Source: Acetobacteraceae bacterium (GTDB lineage Bacteria; Pseudomonadota; Alphaproteobacteria; Acetobacterales; Acetobacteraceae). From it: a stretch of 64,000 bases of DNA. Under the pieces are notes generated by a model that was not told the DNA's origin, made no database searches, and saw only the letters and a list, made by a program, of their open reading frames with translations. Shown piece by piece: positions 16,153 through 24,929 of this stretch. The position numbers were made by a program, and so were the translations under genes. Location of the stretch: the NCBI GenBank assembly GCA_027482245.1, contig JAIXWG010000064.1, positions 248,001 to 312,000 on the forward strand, written 5' to 3'. Position 1 is the first letter of the stretch. Each line of letters begins with the position of its first letter.

Positions 16153-17304
16153 CTAGCGGTCCACCACCAGCAGGTCCTGGAAGCCGGCGGTCAGGCGTTC
16201 GCCGCCGCCAGGGCGAGCCACCACCACATCCTCCGTCCGCGCGCTGAAGCTGGTGGGCTGCAGGATGCTGGGCTCCACCGTGAACATCATGCCCTCCCGC
16301 AGCACCGTCGTGTCGCCCTTGGTCAGGAAGGGCGGCTCATGCACGTCCCAGCCGATGCCATGGCCCAGGCGATGGCGGAAATTGGGGCCATAGCCCGCCT
16401 CCTCGATCACCTTCCGCGCGATGGCATCCACCTGTTCGCAGGTCGCCTCCCCCACCTTCAGGGCGGCGATGCCGGCGCGCTGCGCCTCGATCACCAGCGC
16501 ATGCACCTTGATCTGCTCGGCGGAGGGTTCGCCGAAGTGCACGGTGCGGCCGTAATCGTAGCAGAGCCCGCCATGGGAGGCGCCGAAGTCGAAGAGCACG
16601 GAAACCGGGCTGTCGATCCGACGCTTCCAGGAATCGAGCCGCCGGCCGAGCATCAGCGGATGGTTCGGCCCGCTGTTGTAGAGCGTCGTGGTGAAGGTGG
16701 GGCCGAGGCTGTCCTGCCGCTTCATCTGGTAGTCGATCTCGGCGACGACATCGAGCTCGGTCATGCCGAAGCGGAGTTTCGGGAGCGTCTCCGCGAAGGC
16801 GGCTTCCGTGCGGCGCCCGGCCTCCCGCATCAGCGCGATCTCCTCATCCGACTTGATGAGGCGGAGTTCGCGAATGATGGCGGTGGCGGAGCAGAAGACG
16901 GCGTCCGGCAGCAGCTGCTGGATGTGCACGACGCTGTCGGCATGGGCGCGGTCGCTCACCGCGATGCGCGGGTTCGCGGGCAGCTTGAACTTCGCGATCA
17001 GCTCCCGCACCAGCGCCGCCGGATCGTCCCAGTCGCCCAGCACGCGAAGCTCCGTGCCGGGCGGCGCGCCGCGGCCGCCGAACTCCGCCGTCATGCGCGG
17101 CAGGGCCAGCACCGGCGGATGGCCCGGCGCCACCCAGGCGCCTTCCAGCCAGTCGCCGGGATGCAGCGTCACGCCATACTTGGGGATGTCGCGGGCAATG
17201 CCGAAGAGATAGTGGAGGTCGGTGCTCAGCGGGATGAAGGCGAGGTCCGCGCGGCCCCCCAGCAAGTCCTGGAAGGCCGGCACGCGGTCTGCGGCGACGG
17301 GCAT
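16153..17304 (-). CDS. M24 family Xaa-Pro peptidase
   Basis: A 383-residue protein with the two-domain build of Xaa-Pro aminopeptidases and prolidases: a creatinase-like N domain (1-150) and a pita-bread catalytic domain. Metal ligands can be followed in order: VLFDFGASHGGLCYDYGRT (two Asp), HRLGHGIGWDVHE (His), MMFTVEPS (Glu) and ARTEDVVV (Glu). It would cleave N-terminal residues before proline or act on a related amide. It begins five bases after the Bug-type binding protein gene and shares its strand, so the two likely form an operon that imports and processes an organic acid or amide. Confidence 0.88.
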   Translation of the reverse strand: MPVAADRVPAFQDLLGGRADLAFIPLSTDLHYLFGIARDIPKYGVTLHPGDWLEGAWVAPGHPPVLALPRMTAEFGGRGAPPGTELRVLGDWDDPAALVRELIAKFKLPANPRIAVSDRAHADSVVHIQQLLPDAVFCSATAIIRELRLIKSDEEIALMREAGRRTEAAFAETLPKLRFGMTELDVVAEIDYQMKRQDSLGPTFTTTLYNSGPNHPLMLGRRLDSWKRRIDSPVSVLFDFGASHGGLCYDYGRTVHFGEPSAEQIKVHALVIEAQRAGIAALKVGEATCEQVDAIARKVIEEAGYGPNFRHRLGHGIGWDVHEPPFLTKGDTTVLREGMMFTVEPSILQPTSFSARTEDVVVARPGGGERLTAGFQDLLVVDR

Positions 17305-17309
17305 GCTTC

Positions 17310-18299
17310 TCAATCCACCGTGGCGCCGGACGCGATGACGAGGGGCCGCCACGTCTCGACCTCCTGTGCGACGAAGGCCTGTGCTTCCGCCCCGAAGCGC
17401 GTGCCGGGATCGATGGCGAGCTGGCGGTAGCGCTCGATGATCTGCGGCAGCTCCAGCACCTCCTTCAGCACGGCGGCGAAGCGGTCCTGGATGGGCTTGG
17501 GGGTCGCGGCGGGCATGGCCATGCCGGCCCAGCCTTCGGCCACCAGGCCCGGGAAGCCGTGCTCCACGAAGGTCGGCATGTCCGGGAACAGGGGCTGGCG
17601 CGTCGGGCCGGTGATGCCGATGCCCTTGATCTGGCCGTTGCGCATCAGGCCGACGGAGCTGGCGATGCCGTCCAGCGTCACCGGCACCACGCCCGCCACC
17701 ACGTCGTTCACCGCCTGGGCGCCGCCACGATAGGGGATGTGCTGCATCTCGATGTTCGCGACCTGGCAGAAGCGGAGCATGAAGAGATGCGGCAGGGAGC
17801 CGACGCCCGAGGTCGCATAGGCGATGCCCGGCCGCGCCCGCGCCGCAGCGGCGAGGTCCGCGGGATTCGCATAGGGCGCGTTGTTGTTCGCCATCAGCGC
17901 GTAGTAGCCGGACTGGATCATGCCGACATGCGCGAAGCTGCGCACCGGATCCCAGCTGATGCGGCCACGATAGAGCGTGCTGCCGACCGAGAAGGCGCTG
18001 ATGGCCGACAGCAGCACCGTGTAGCCATCCGGCGCCGCATCCGCGACGACGCCGGTGCCGAGCGTGGCGCCGGCGCCGGGTCGGTTTTCCAGCACAAAGG
18101 GTTGGCCGAGCCGGGGCGCCATCTGCTCCGTCAGCAGCCGCGCCAGCACGTCCGTGGATCCGCCGGGGCCGAAGGGCACCACCAGGCGGATGGGCCGGTT
18201 GGGCCAGGGCGCCTGGGCCAGCGCCGGGGCCGCCAGCAGGGCGCCGCCGGCACCCAGCAGGGCGCGGCGAGGAAGAAGGGTCGGGTCGATCTGGGTCAT
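17310..18299 (-). CDS. Bug-family tripartite tricarboxylate transporter binding protein
   Basis: A periplasmic solute-binding protein of 329 residues. The signal region reads RRALLGAGGALLAAPALAQ. The mature part opens WPNRPIRLVVPFGPGGSTDVLARLL, the standard Bug family start, followed by VENRPGAGATLGTGVVADAAPDGYT. Bug proteins bind carboxylates and are usually orphans, without TctA/TctB next door, as here. The start MTQIDP at 18299 gives a plausible twin-arginine-like leader. The M24 peptidase follows immediately. Confidence 0.92.
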   Translation of the reverse strand: MTQIDPTLLPRRALLGAGGALLAAPALAQAPWPNRPIRLVVPFGPGGSTDVLARLLTEQMAPRLGQPFVLENRPGAGATLGTGVVADAAPDGYTVLLSAISAFSVGSTLYRGRISWDPVRSFAHVGMIQSGYYALMANNNAPYANPADLAAAARARPGIAYATSGVGSLPHLFMLRFCQVANIEMQHIPYRGGAQAVNDVVAGVVPVTLDGIASSVGLMRNGQIKGIGITGPTRQPLFPDMPTFVEHGFPGLVAEGWAGMAMPAATPKPIQDRFAAVLKEVLELPQIIERYRQLAIDPGTRFGAEAQAFVAQEVETWRPLVIASGATVD

Positions 18300-18597
18300 G
18301 GCAGGTCCCTGTTGGTGGCGGCGCTGCCGCGTGGCCTTGGCATTTCCGTATGGTGAACACTGCACCATGATGCGAACATCTCCGCAAGCCGGGACCGGAA
18401 TGGCCCTGCCGCTTCTCCACCGTGCGGCGGTCGCTGTGACAGGCCGCACCCTCCCAGAGCCGGAGGTGCGTCGCGCAAACGCCTGTCGTGGGAAGCGACG
18501 ACGCGAATGATCTGAATCAAGGATGATCCGCCACGCCGCGCCGATAACAGTCGCGGCGGCCGCGCTTGGGGCGCGCCGCGGATGATGAGGCAAGGCT
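18300..18597. other. Divergent promoter region, Bug-peptidase operon and ompW
   Basis: This roughly 300-base gap separates the leftward Bug-M24 operon from ompW. The ompW side holds an FNR-type box and a possible -10 (see the separate entry). On the Bug side nothing beyond ordinary sequence was recognised. No small gene is supported here. Confidence 0.5.
18507..18520 (+). promoter_or_regulatory. FNR/CRP-family box upstream of ompW
   Basis: The sequence ATGAT-CTGA-ATCAA differs from the FNR consensus TTGAT-N4-ATCAA at one base. A GATAAC hexamer at 18543-18548 can serve as a -10, which would put the box centre near -41, the class II activation position. E. coli ompW is known to respond to oxygen through FNR, so an FnrL/FixK-type activator is plausible here. 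The regulator itself is not in the window. Confidence 0.6.
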
Positions 18598-19239
18598 ATG
18601 ACCATGAAGATGATCGCGGCCGCGATGGCATGCGCGATCGCCGCAGCCCCTGCAATGGCGCAGGATGTGCGCGGCAAGCAGGCCGGCGATATCGTGCTGG
18701 GCGCCGGCGTGATCGGCGTGCTGCCGAGCAATGGCGGCAGCACCAGCATCGGCGGCACGCCGCATGCCAGCGACACGGCGACGCCGCAGCTCGACCTGAC
18801 CTACTTCCTGACGCCGAACTTCGCGGTGAACGTCATCGCCGCGACGTCGCGCCATGACGTGACGGTGCGCAACGTGCCCGGCGCCGGCACGCTCGATCTC
18901 GGCCGCGTCTGGGCGCTGCCGCCGACGGTGACGCTGCAATACCACCCGCTGCCAGGCAGCCGCATCAGCCCCTATGTCGGCGCAGGCCTGAACTACACGG
19001 TTTTCTATGGCGAAGGCGGTAGCCGTTCCGCCGGCATCACCCGCGTCGATGTCGAGAATGCCTGGGGCTACGCCCTCAATGTCGGCGTGGACTACGAGGT
19101 CGCGCCGAACTGGATGGCAAATGTGGACGTGAAGCGCCTCTGGCTCAGCCCCGATGTGCGCGTCAATGGCGGCGCCGTGCGCGGGCAGGCGGACCTCGAT
19201 CCCTGGATCGTCGGCGCCAGCGTCCGCTACCGCTTCTGA
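18598..19239 (+). CDS. ompW: OmpW-family outer membrane protein
   Basis: A 213-residue outer-membrane beta-barrel of the OmpW family, an eight-stranded channel thought to pass small hydrophobic molecules. The signal peptide runs to AAAPAMA. Typical OmpW features follow: GDIVLGAGVIGVLP, LDLTYFLTPNFAVNVIAATS, and LPPTVTLQYHPLPGSRISPYVGAGLNYT. The protein ends in ASVRYRF, with the aromatic C-terminal residue required for barrel assembly. ATG 18598 has GATGAGG seven bases upstream; ATG 18604 is an alternative. An FNR-type box lies about 80 bases before the start. Confidence 0.93.
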   Translation: MTMKMIAAAMACAIAAAPAMAQDVRGKQAGDIVLGAGVIGVLPSNGGSTSIGGTPHASDTATPQLDLTYFLTPNFAVNVIAATSRHDVTVRNVPGAGTLDLGRVWALPPTVTLQYHPLPGSRISPYVGAGLNYTVFYGEGGSRSAGITRVDVENAWGYALNVGVDYEVAPNWMANVDVKRLWLSPDVRVNGGAVRGQADLDPWIVGASVRYRF

Positions 19240-19250
19240 CCATCGCGTCG

Positions 19251-19276
19251 CGCCCGGGGCAGGAATGCCCCGGGCG
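19251..19276. terminator. Bidirectional hairpin between ompW and a facing gene
   Basis: A perfect 10-bp stem CGCCCGGGGC/GCCCCGGGCG with loop AGGAAT sits 12 bases after the ompW stop and 8 bases before the stop of the convergent gene. There is no strong T-run on either side, so it would be a GC-rich, possibly Rho-assisted, terminator. Confidence 0.65.
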
Positions 19277-19284
19277 TTCCGGCG

Positions 19285-19632
19285 TCATCGCGCCGGCATG
19301 GTAGCGCGCGCCTGGCGCAGCGCCGTCGCCATCATCGCCGGCACCCACACCGTCTCCGCGCTTTCGCCCGTGCCGATCGTCAGCGGCACCAGCCCCGGCC
19401 GCGGCTGCTGGGAGAACAGGCCGTCGAGATGGATGACATCCATGTTGCCCATCGCATCGGTGCGCGTGACCATGACGCGGCCGCCGCCGACCACGTTGCC
19501 GGGCATCGGGCCGTAATCGACCATGAAATTCTCGCCCGCGCCGGTCACGCGCGGATAGCTCTGCGCGGAAGCGGCGGAGACCGTCAGGGTCATTGCCGCG
19601 GCGGCGAGCAGGGTTGGCAGCACAGCCTTCAT
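19285..19632 (-). CDS. Small secreted protein of unknown function
   Basis: A 115-residue product with a clear signal peptide, MKAVLPTLLAAAAMTLTVSAASAQ, leaving a mature part of about 91 residues. The mature part contains GENFMVDYGPMPGNVVGGGR, a weakly repetitive Met/Val-rich middle and no cysteines. I do not recognise the family. It converges on ompW across a shared hairpin. The ATG at 19632 is chosen because it starts the signal peptide. Confidence 0.6.
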   Translation of the reverse strand: MKAVLPTLLAAAAMTLTVSAASAQSYPRVTGAGENFMVDYGPMPGNVVGGGRVMVTRTDAMGNMDVIHLDGLFSQQPRPGLVPLTIGTGESAETVWVPAMMATALRQARATMPAR

Positions 19633-19756
19633 CGTTCTTCTCCGTTGATGGCGACACATGCCGTTGCGATGTGCCGTCGGGTGGACTATCCGGCAGCGCC
19701 GCATCGCGCCGCCAATGCGTTGCACGGATCGATTCCATGCAGCGCGCGTATCGCCA

Positions 19757-20635
19757 TCACGCAACCAGGTCGCTGCGGCGAAGCGCCTCCATGAAAGGGA
19801 CAAGGGAGGGCGACCAGCGCCGTCCCGCGACGGTTGCCAGCGAGACGTGCCGGGCGATCGGCGCATCCTCCACCGGCCGCAGCACCAGCCCCGGCTGCAC
19901 CGCGCTGTATTCCGGCAGGAAGCAGACGCCCATGCCAGCCGCGACCAGGCTCTGGATCCAGTCCTCCCGCTCGCTGCAGGCGGCGCGGACCAGCGTGGCG
20001 CCGGCCTCCACCAGCCGCTCCGCCAGCACCTCCCGATGCTCGCAGTTCAGGCGCGACAGATAGGGCCGGCCATCCATGTCCCGCATGCGGATGACATCCC
20101 GCGCCGCGAAGGGATGGCCGGGCGCGCAGGCGACGACGTAGCGCTCCGCATAGAGCGGCTCGACCTTCAGCCGCTCCGCATACTCCTCGGGCTGCGGCAT
20201 CAGCGCGGCGTCCAGCTCCCCATCCAGCAGCATCTCCGACAGCCGCGGCGGCGTCGCATCCACCAGCGACAGGTCGATGCCCGGCCGGCAGGCGCGGAAG
20301 GATTGCAGGAAGCGGCTGAAGCGCGCGGGACCGATGGAGCACATGACGCCAAGCCGCAGCTCCGCCCCCTGCAGCCGCAGATGCAGGCTGGCCTGCTTCC
20401 GCACCACGGCGCTGCGCGCGACGATGTCCTCGATCCGCGGCTGCACCAGCCGGCCGAGCGAGGTCAGGTGCGTGTGCCCGCGTTCGCGGGCGAAGAGCGG
20501 CGCGCCGAGCTCCGCCTCCAGCTTCTGAATGCCGCGGGTCAGCGTAGGCTGCGTCACGCCGCATTGCTCCGCGGCGCGGGTGAAGTTCAGCGTTTCGCAG
20601 ACGGCGACGAAATACCGCATCTCGCGGAGGTCCAT
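19757..20635 (-). CDS. LysR-family transcriptional regulator
   Basis: A 292-residue LysR-type regulator. The winged helix-turn-helix occupies about residues 1-62 (LREMRYFVAVCETLNFTRAAE then VTQPTLTRGIQKLEAELG). The effector-binding domain begins near residue 90 with LRLGVMCSIGPARFSRFL. It is divergent from the DUF3830 gene and lies beside the aspartoacylase/ABC operon, so these are its likely targets. The start MDLREMRYF at 20635 is the family's usual opening; an upstream in-frame start at 20665 adds an unrelated ten residues. The intervening 128 bases should carry its operator. Confidence 0.92.
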   Translation of the reverse strand: MDLREMRYFVAVCETLNFTRAAEQCGVTQPTLTRGIQKLEAELGAPLFARERGHTHLTSLGRLVQPRIEDIVARSAVVRKQASLHLRLQGAELRLGVMCSIGPARFSRFLQSFRACRPGIDLSLVDATPPRLSEMLLDGELDAALMPQPEEYAERLKVEPLYAERYVVACAPGHPFAARDVIRMRDMDGRPYLSRLNCEHREVLAERLVEAGATLVRAACSEREDWIQSLVAAGMGVCFLPEYSAVQPGLVLRPVEDAPIARHVSLATVAGRRWSPSLVPFMEALRRSDLVA

Positions 20636-20763
20636 GGTCCTGCCTCGGTGGGGGGCCTGGACCACGCTTCGCTGGGCCGGTGCGGATGGTTTCGCAGCCC
20701 CCGCGATTGACCGCGAGGGGGCTCGCGGCCGATCCTGGCGGCCTTCGAGGTCAGGAGAGAACG

Positions 20764-21240
20764 ATGCCCCGCCAGCTGCGCTTCACCTTCGTCGATGCCG
20801 GCGTTTCCGGCCGGGTCGAGCTGCATGAGACGCTCGCCGCCCGCACCGTCGATGCCATCTGGGGCGCACTCGCCACGCCGGTCCGGCAGCTGAGCTTCCA
20901 CGCCATGTTCGCGGGGCCGGAGATCATGATCGGCCTGCCGCCGGAGAACCAGAATTTCGACCCGCGCAGCCTGCCGCCGGAGAACCAGACGGTGATCCCG
21001 ACGCCGGGCGACGTGCTGTGGTTCTACCAGGCGCCGAACATGATGAAGGGCCTGGCCGACGAGTTCTGGGAGATCGGCATGTTCTACGGCGATGGCGGCC
21101 GAGTCTTCGGCCCGCTGGGCTGGACGCCGGTGACCATGTTCGGCCGGATGGTCGCCGAGGACCTGCCGGCGTTTGCCAAGGAATGCGCGGACATCCGGCT
21201 TCGCGGCGCGAAGATGCTGGAGATCAAGCGGGAGGAGTAG
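20764..21240 (+). CDS. DUF3830 family cyclophilin-like protein
   Basis: A 158-residue protein matching DUF3830, a family with a cyclophilin-like fold and no settled function. Visible family features are the opening LRFTFVDAGVSGRVELHETLAARTV, AGPEIMIGLP, TPGDVLWFYQAPNM and the late FGPLGWTPVTMFGRMV. GAGAGAACG before the ATG serves as ribosome-binding site. It is divergent from the LysR gene and converges with the aspartoacylase-like gene, a setting suggesting a role in the same uptake and catabolic system. Confidence 0.78.
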   Translation: MPRQLRFTFVDAGVSGRVELHETLAARTVDAIWGALATPVRQLSFHAMFAGPEIMIGLPPENQNFDPRSLPPENQTVIPTPGDVLWFYQAPNMMKGLADEFWEIGMFYGDGGRVFGPLGWTPVTMFGRMVAEDLPAFAKECADIRLRGAKMLEIKREE

Positions 21241-21268
21241 TGCGGGCGGGTCGCCCCCCCTCACCCAA

Positions 21269-21295
21269 CCCTCTCCCCCCGCGGGGGGGAGAGGG
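21269..21295. terminator. Strong GC hairpin between convergent genes
   Basis: A perfect 12-bp stem, CCCTCTCCCCCC against GGGGGGAGAGGG with a GCG loop, lies between the DUF3830 stop and the stop of the facing aspartoacylase-like gene. It resembles the dispersed C-rich intergenic palindrome seen in many proteobacterial genomes, and probably ends transcription in both directions. Confidence 0.75.
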
Positions 21296-21306
21296 CTTCA
21301 CGCCCG

Positions 21307-22275
21307 CTACAGCCGCTCCACCACCTCCACCACCTGGTCGCCGCTGTAGAGCGGCATCCAGGGGCGGCGGATGGAGCCGACCCAGGCCTGGCCGGTGGGG
21401 CAACGGATCTCCTCCACCACCTCGCCGTAGAGGTCCACCATGCGCCCCATCACCTGGCCCGCCACCATGTCCTGGCCAGGCTCCACCAGGCAGTCCCAGT
21501 AGCCGCCCTTCGTGCACTTCACATGCACGGCGTTGCCGCCGCGGCGCACATCGGTCGCGACCGGCGGATCGCCCGGGATCATGCCCATCGCCCGCGCCGC
21601 GCCATGCAGGGCGGTCGAGAAATTCGCCAGATCCTCCTCCCGCACCCGCGCGCCGCCGCCGCTTTCGATGATCAGCGCGGTCTTGCGATGCGTGCGGCTG
21701 ACATGGGCGAGGTAGGTGCCATCCATCCAGCCCTCCGACGCGCCCCACTGGTACCGGCTGCCGACCTGCGCCGCGAGCGCCTTGGAAGCACGCTGCTGCG
21801 GCCCGTCGAACTTGTCGTCGTAGATGACGTAGAAGGCGGTGATCGTGAGCTCGCCCCCGCTATGCAGGTCGAGGATCGTGTCCCCGCCATGCTCGCCGGC
21901 AATGGCCAGGAGGCGATCAACGATCTGCTCGCCGACGCTGCCCGTCGGGCTGCCGGGGAAGATGCGGTTGAGGTTGGTGCCGTCCTGCGGCGTCAGGCGG
22001 CTATGCGCGCGCTGGCCGAGCGGATTCGCCACCAGCAGCGCGGCGATGCTGCCCTTGAAGGTCTTCAGGTCGAGCGAGCGGATGAAGCGCGCGGCGGCAA
22101 TGGGGCCAACGTTCTCGCCGCCATGGATCAGGCACTGGATGAACAGCCGCGGCCCCGGCAGCGCGCCGCGCGCCAGCATGACGGGGGAGACGAGCGGCAG
22201 GATGTTGTCGTGGCCGAGCTCGATCACGCCGGTGGCGAGTTCGCCGGGCGCGGCCTCCGCGGTGCCGAAACGCAT
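21307..22275 (-). CDS. Succinylglutamate desuccinylase/aspartoacylase family protein
   Basis: A 322-residue zinc carboxypeptidase-like hydrolase (AstE/AspA family). The metal site is visible as IHGGENVGP (His and Glu), and the late His as LDLHSGGEL; NLNRIFPGSP is the substrate-binding Asn-Arg block. The C-terminal part (about 235-320) is a biotinyl-like all-beta domain with CLVEPGQDMVAGQVMG. It would remove an acyl group from an amino acid or related amide. It is the last gene of the ABC operon, its ATG overlapping the ATPase stop (TGATG), so it may process what the transporter brings in. Confidence 0.85.
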   Translation of the reverse strand: MRFGTAEAAPGELATGVIELGHDNILPLVSPVMLARGALPGPRLFIQCLIHGGENVGPIAAARFIRSLDLKTFKGSIAALLVANPLGQRAHSRLTPQDGTNLNRIFPGSPTGSVGEQIVDRLLAIAGEHGGDTILDLHSGGELTITAFYVIYDDKFDGPQQRASKALAAQVGSRYQWGASEGWMDGTYLAHVSRTHRKTALIIESGGGARVREEDLANFSTALHGAARAMGMIPGDPPVATDVRRGGNAVHVKCTKGGYWDCLVEPGQDMVAGQVMGRMVDLYGEVVEEIRCPTGQAWVGSIRRPWMPLYSGDQVVEVVERL

Positions 22276-23309
22276 CAATTCTCTCCCGGGATCAGGGTCA
22301 GGTCTTGGGGTGTCCAGCGCGCCGTGGCGGGGGCGCCGGGGCCAAGGTCGGCAAGCGCGGCGGGGCCTTCAACGAGCAGCGCGCGGCCGCCCGGCAGGCG
22401 CAGCACGGCCTGGGCACCGGTGCCGAGGAAGCTCACCACCTCCACCGTGCCGGCGACACTGTTCGGGCCCGCGGCCGGCGCCTGGTCCAGCGTGATTTTC
22501 TCCGGCCGCAGCAGCCAGGTGCCGGGGTTCGGCACATCGAGCGTGATGCCATCCTCGCTGCGCCGGCCATCGGCACTGACGAAAATGTTGGCGCGGCCAA
22601 TGAAGCTGGCGACGAAGCGGGTCGCGGGGCGGTCATAGACCTCCCGCGGCGTGCCGAGCTGTTCGAGCCGCCCCTTGTTCATCACCGCGATGCGGTCGGA
22701 GATGGCCATCGCCTCCGCCTGGTCATGCGTGACGAAGAGGGTCGTGAGGCCGAGTTCCGTCTGGAGCCGCCGCAGCTCGATCCGCGTCCCCTCCCGCAGC
22801 AGGGCGTCGAGGTTGGAGAAAGGCTCGTCCAGCAGCACCACGGCGGGATTGATGACCAGCGCCCGGCCGACTGCGACGCGTTGCTGCTGGCCGCCCGAGA
22901 GCTGCTTCGGCAGGCGCTTCTCCAGCCCCTGGAGTTGCAGCAGCGCCACCATGCGCGCGACGCGCTCCGCCGCCTCGGTTTTGGGAACGCCACGGCGCTG
23001 CAGGCCGAAGGCGATGTTCTCCGCCACCGTCAGGTGCGGGAACAGCGCATAGGACTGGAAGACCATGCCGGTGTCGCGCTTGTGGGGCGGCATCGTCGTG
23101 ATGTCGCGGCCGCGGAGCAGGATGCGGCCCTCGCTCGGCTCCACGAATCCCGCCACCATCCGCAGCGTCGTCGTCTTGCCGCAGCCGGAGGGGCCGAGCA
23201 GCGCCACCAGCTCGCCCGGCTTCACGGCCAGGTCCATGCGCGCGACGGCGGTGGTGCTGCCGTAGCGGCGGGCCAGGCCCTGGAGGACCAGTTCGGCGCT
23301 CTCACTCAT
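22275..23309 (-). CDS. ABC importer ATP-binding protein, PotA/PhnT type
   Basis: The 344-residue ATPase of a polyamine/iron/phosphonate-type importer. Walker A is LLGPSGCGKTTTLR, the Q-loop VFQSYALFPHLTV, the signature LSGGQQQRVAVGRAL, Walker B VVLLDEPFSNLD and the H-loop VTHDQ. The C-terminal 100 residues form a TOBE domain (FIGRANIF, WLLRPEKI). The start MSESAE at 23309 overlaps the permease stop by four bases; a longer open frame upstream is only the shadow of the permease gene. It works with the two permeases and binding protein upstream. Confidence 0.92.
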   Translation of the reverse strand: MSESAELVLQGLARRYGSTTAVARMDLAVKPGELVALLGPSGCGKTTTLRMVAGFVEPSEGRILLRGRDITTMPPHKRDTGMVFQSYALFPHLTVAENIAFGLQRRGVPKTEAAERVARMVALLQLQGLEKRLPKQLSGGQQQRVAVGRALVINPAVVLLDEPFSNLDALLREGTRIELRRLQTELGLTTLFVTHDQAEAMAISDRIAVMNKGRLEQLGTPREVYDRPATRFVASFIGRANIFVSADGRRSEDGITLDVPNPGTWLLRPEKITLDQAPAAGPNSVAGTVEVVSFLGTGAQAVLRLPGGRALLVEGPAALADLGPGAPATARWTPQDLTLIPGEN

Positions 23310-24091
23310 CGGTTTGCATAGGCCTGTTGTGCCACCATCAGGATCAGGGCGAGCAGGATGAGCATGGCGGAGACGGCGGCGACCGTCGGGTCCATCTGCA
23401 TCTGCGCGGCGCCGTAGAGCACGACCGTCAGCGGCGCATCGCGCGCGGAGCCGAGGAAGAGCGCCATCTCCACCTCGTCGAAGGAGAAGATGAAGGCCAG
23501 CGCCGCGGCGGCGAACAAGCCGGGCTTCAGCGCCGGCAGCGTCACCAGGAAGAAGGCGTGCAGCGGGGATGCGCCGAGATTCTGCGCCGCTTCCTCCAGC
23601 GATGGATCGACGCGCTTCAGCACCGGCAGCATGACGCGCAGCACCAGCGGCACGCCGACCAGCAGGTGGGAGACGATGAGGCGCGGCAGGCCCGGCGGCG
23701 CCACGGGATGGGCCGCGTAGAACAGCGTCAGCGCCACCGCCAGCACCAGTCCGGGCAGCACGAGGGGCGAGAGGAAGATCGCCTCCAGCAGCGCGCGGCC
23801 GGGGAAGCGGAAGCGCGTCAGCGCCACCGCCGCCGCCGTGCCGATCAGCAGCGACAGCACCGCAACCGTGCCCGCCAGCCGCAGGCTGACAAAGAAGCCG
23901 TTGAGGTAGCGCACATCGCCCAGCGCCTGGCGATACCAGCGCAGCGACAGCCCCTGCGGCGGGAAGGCCAGGTAGCCGGTATCGCTGAAGGACGCCGCGA
24001 CAATAACGAAGAGCGGCCCCAGCAGGTAGGTGAAGGTCAGCACCGCCATCAGGCGAAGCACCCAGCCGAAGGGGCTGCGGAGCGAGATCAT
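23306..24091 (-). CDS. ABC importer permease, PotC-like
   Basis: A 261-residue inner-membrane permease with six predicted helices. The cytoplasmic EAA loop is seen as LEEAAQNLGASPLHAFFLVTLPALKPG, which contacts the ATPase. It belongs to the PotC/PhnV group of binding-protein dependent permeases. It overlaps the ATPase gene and the other permease gene by four bases each. Confidence 0.92.
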   Translation of the reverse strand: MISLRSPFGWVLRLMAVLTFTYLLGPLFVIVAASFSDTGYLAFPPQGLSLRWYRQALGDVRYLNGFFVSLRLAGTVAVLSLLIGTAAAVALTRFRFPGRALLEAIFLSPLVLPGLVLAVALTLFYAAHPVAPPGLPRLIVSHLLVGVPLVLRVMLPVLKRVDPSLEEAAQNLGASPLHAFFLVTLPALKPGLFAAAALAFIFSFDEVEMALFLGSARDAPLTVVLYGAAQMQMDPTVAAVSAMLILLALILMVAQQAYANR

Positions 24092-24924
24092 CGCGCCTGC
24101 TCCTTCGCGTCACCCAGCAGCCGCCCATAGGTCAGCGCGACGCTGATGGAGATCGCCAGCAGGATGGCGGCGATGGCGGCGGCGAAGGGCCAGTCCAGCA
24201 ATTCCAGCGTCTGTTCGTAGATCGTCACCGCCATGAAATGCGCCCGCGCGCCGCCGACCAGCGACGGCGTCGCGAAGGCGCTGACGGACAGCGAGAAGAC
24301 CAGCAGCGACCCCGCCAGGATGCCGCCCCGCGCAAGGCGGATCGTCACCAGCCACAGCGCCACGACGGGCGACGCGCCGAGGCTCATCGCCGCATGTTCC
24401 AGGTCCCGGTCGATGCCGCGGATCACGGCGTAGAGTGTCACGATCATGATCGGCAGCAGCACCTGCGCCAGCGCGATGACGACGCCGGCGAAGGTGCCGA
24501 TGAGCTGGAAGTTGGACTCGACCAGGCCCGTCGATTGCAGCAGGCGGCTCGCCACGCCGTTGCGGAAGAACAGCACCATCCAGGCGAAGCTGCGCACGAC
24601 GGCGCTGACCCAAAGCGGAAAGCTGGTCAGCAGCAGCAGCAGCCCCGCCCAGCGCGTCTCCGCCCGCGCCAGCAGGAAGGCGAGCGGGAAACCCAGCACC
24701 AGCGTCACCAGCGTGACGCAGAGCCCAAGCAGCAGGCTGTTGCCGAGCACGCCGAGATAGTAGCTGTCGCCAAGGAAGCGCTCATACTGCGCCAGCGGCG
24801 TGCCCGGCGGCATGGATTGCAGGAACAGGCCGAGCTGCGGCCAGATGAAGAGCAGCGCGAAGACGAGCGCCGCCGGGGCGAGCAGCCCGGCGGCGACCAA
24901 ACCACGCCGGGCGGAAGCGTGCAC
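24088..24924 (-). CDS. ABC importer permease, PotB-like
   Basis: A 278-residue inner-membrane permease with six helices. The EAA loop reads LEHAAMSLGASPVVALWLVTIRLARGG. It forms the heterodimeric channel with the downstream PotC-like permease. It starts five bases after the binding-protein gene on the same strand and ends in a four-base overlap with the next permease. Confidence 0.92.
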   Translation of the reverse strand: MHASARRGLVAAGLLAPAALVFALLFIWPQLGLFLQSMPPGTPLAQYERFLGDSYYLGVLGNSLLLGLCVTLVTLVLGFPLAFLLARAETRWAGLLLLLTSFPLWVSAVVRSFAWMVLFFRNGVASRLLQSTGLVESNFQLIGTFAGVVIALAQVLLPIMIVTLYAVIRGIDRDLEHAAMSLGASPVVALWLVTIRLARGGILAGSLLVFSLSVSAFATPSLVGGARAHFMAVTIYEQTLELLDWPFAAAIAAILLAISISVALTYGRLLGDAKEQAR

Positions 24925-24929
24925 GGATG

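Noticed and set aside
16153..18420. A 755-codon frame that would extend the M24 peptidase upstream
   Set aside because: The extra N-terminal part lies over the Bug gene in another frame and has no similarity. The conserved peptidase starts at 17304.
22275..24128. A 617-codon frame that looks like a fused permease-ATPase
   Set aside because: The added part is the out-of-frame shadow of the permease gene. MSESAE at 23309 begins the real ATPase.
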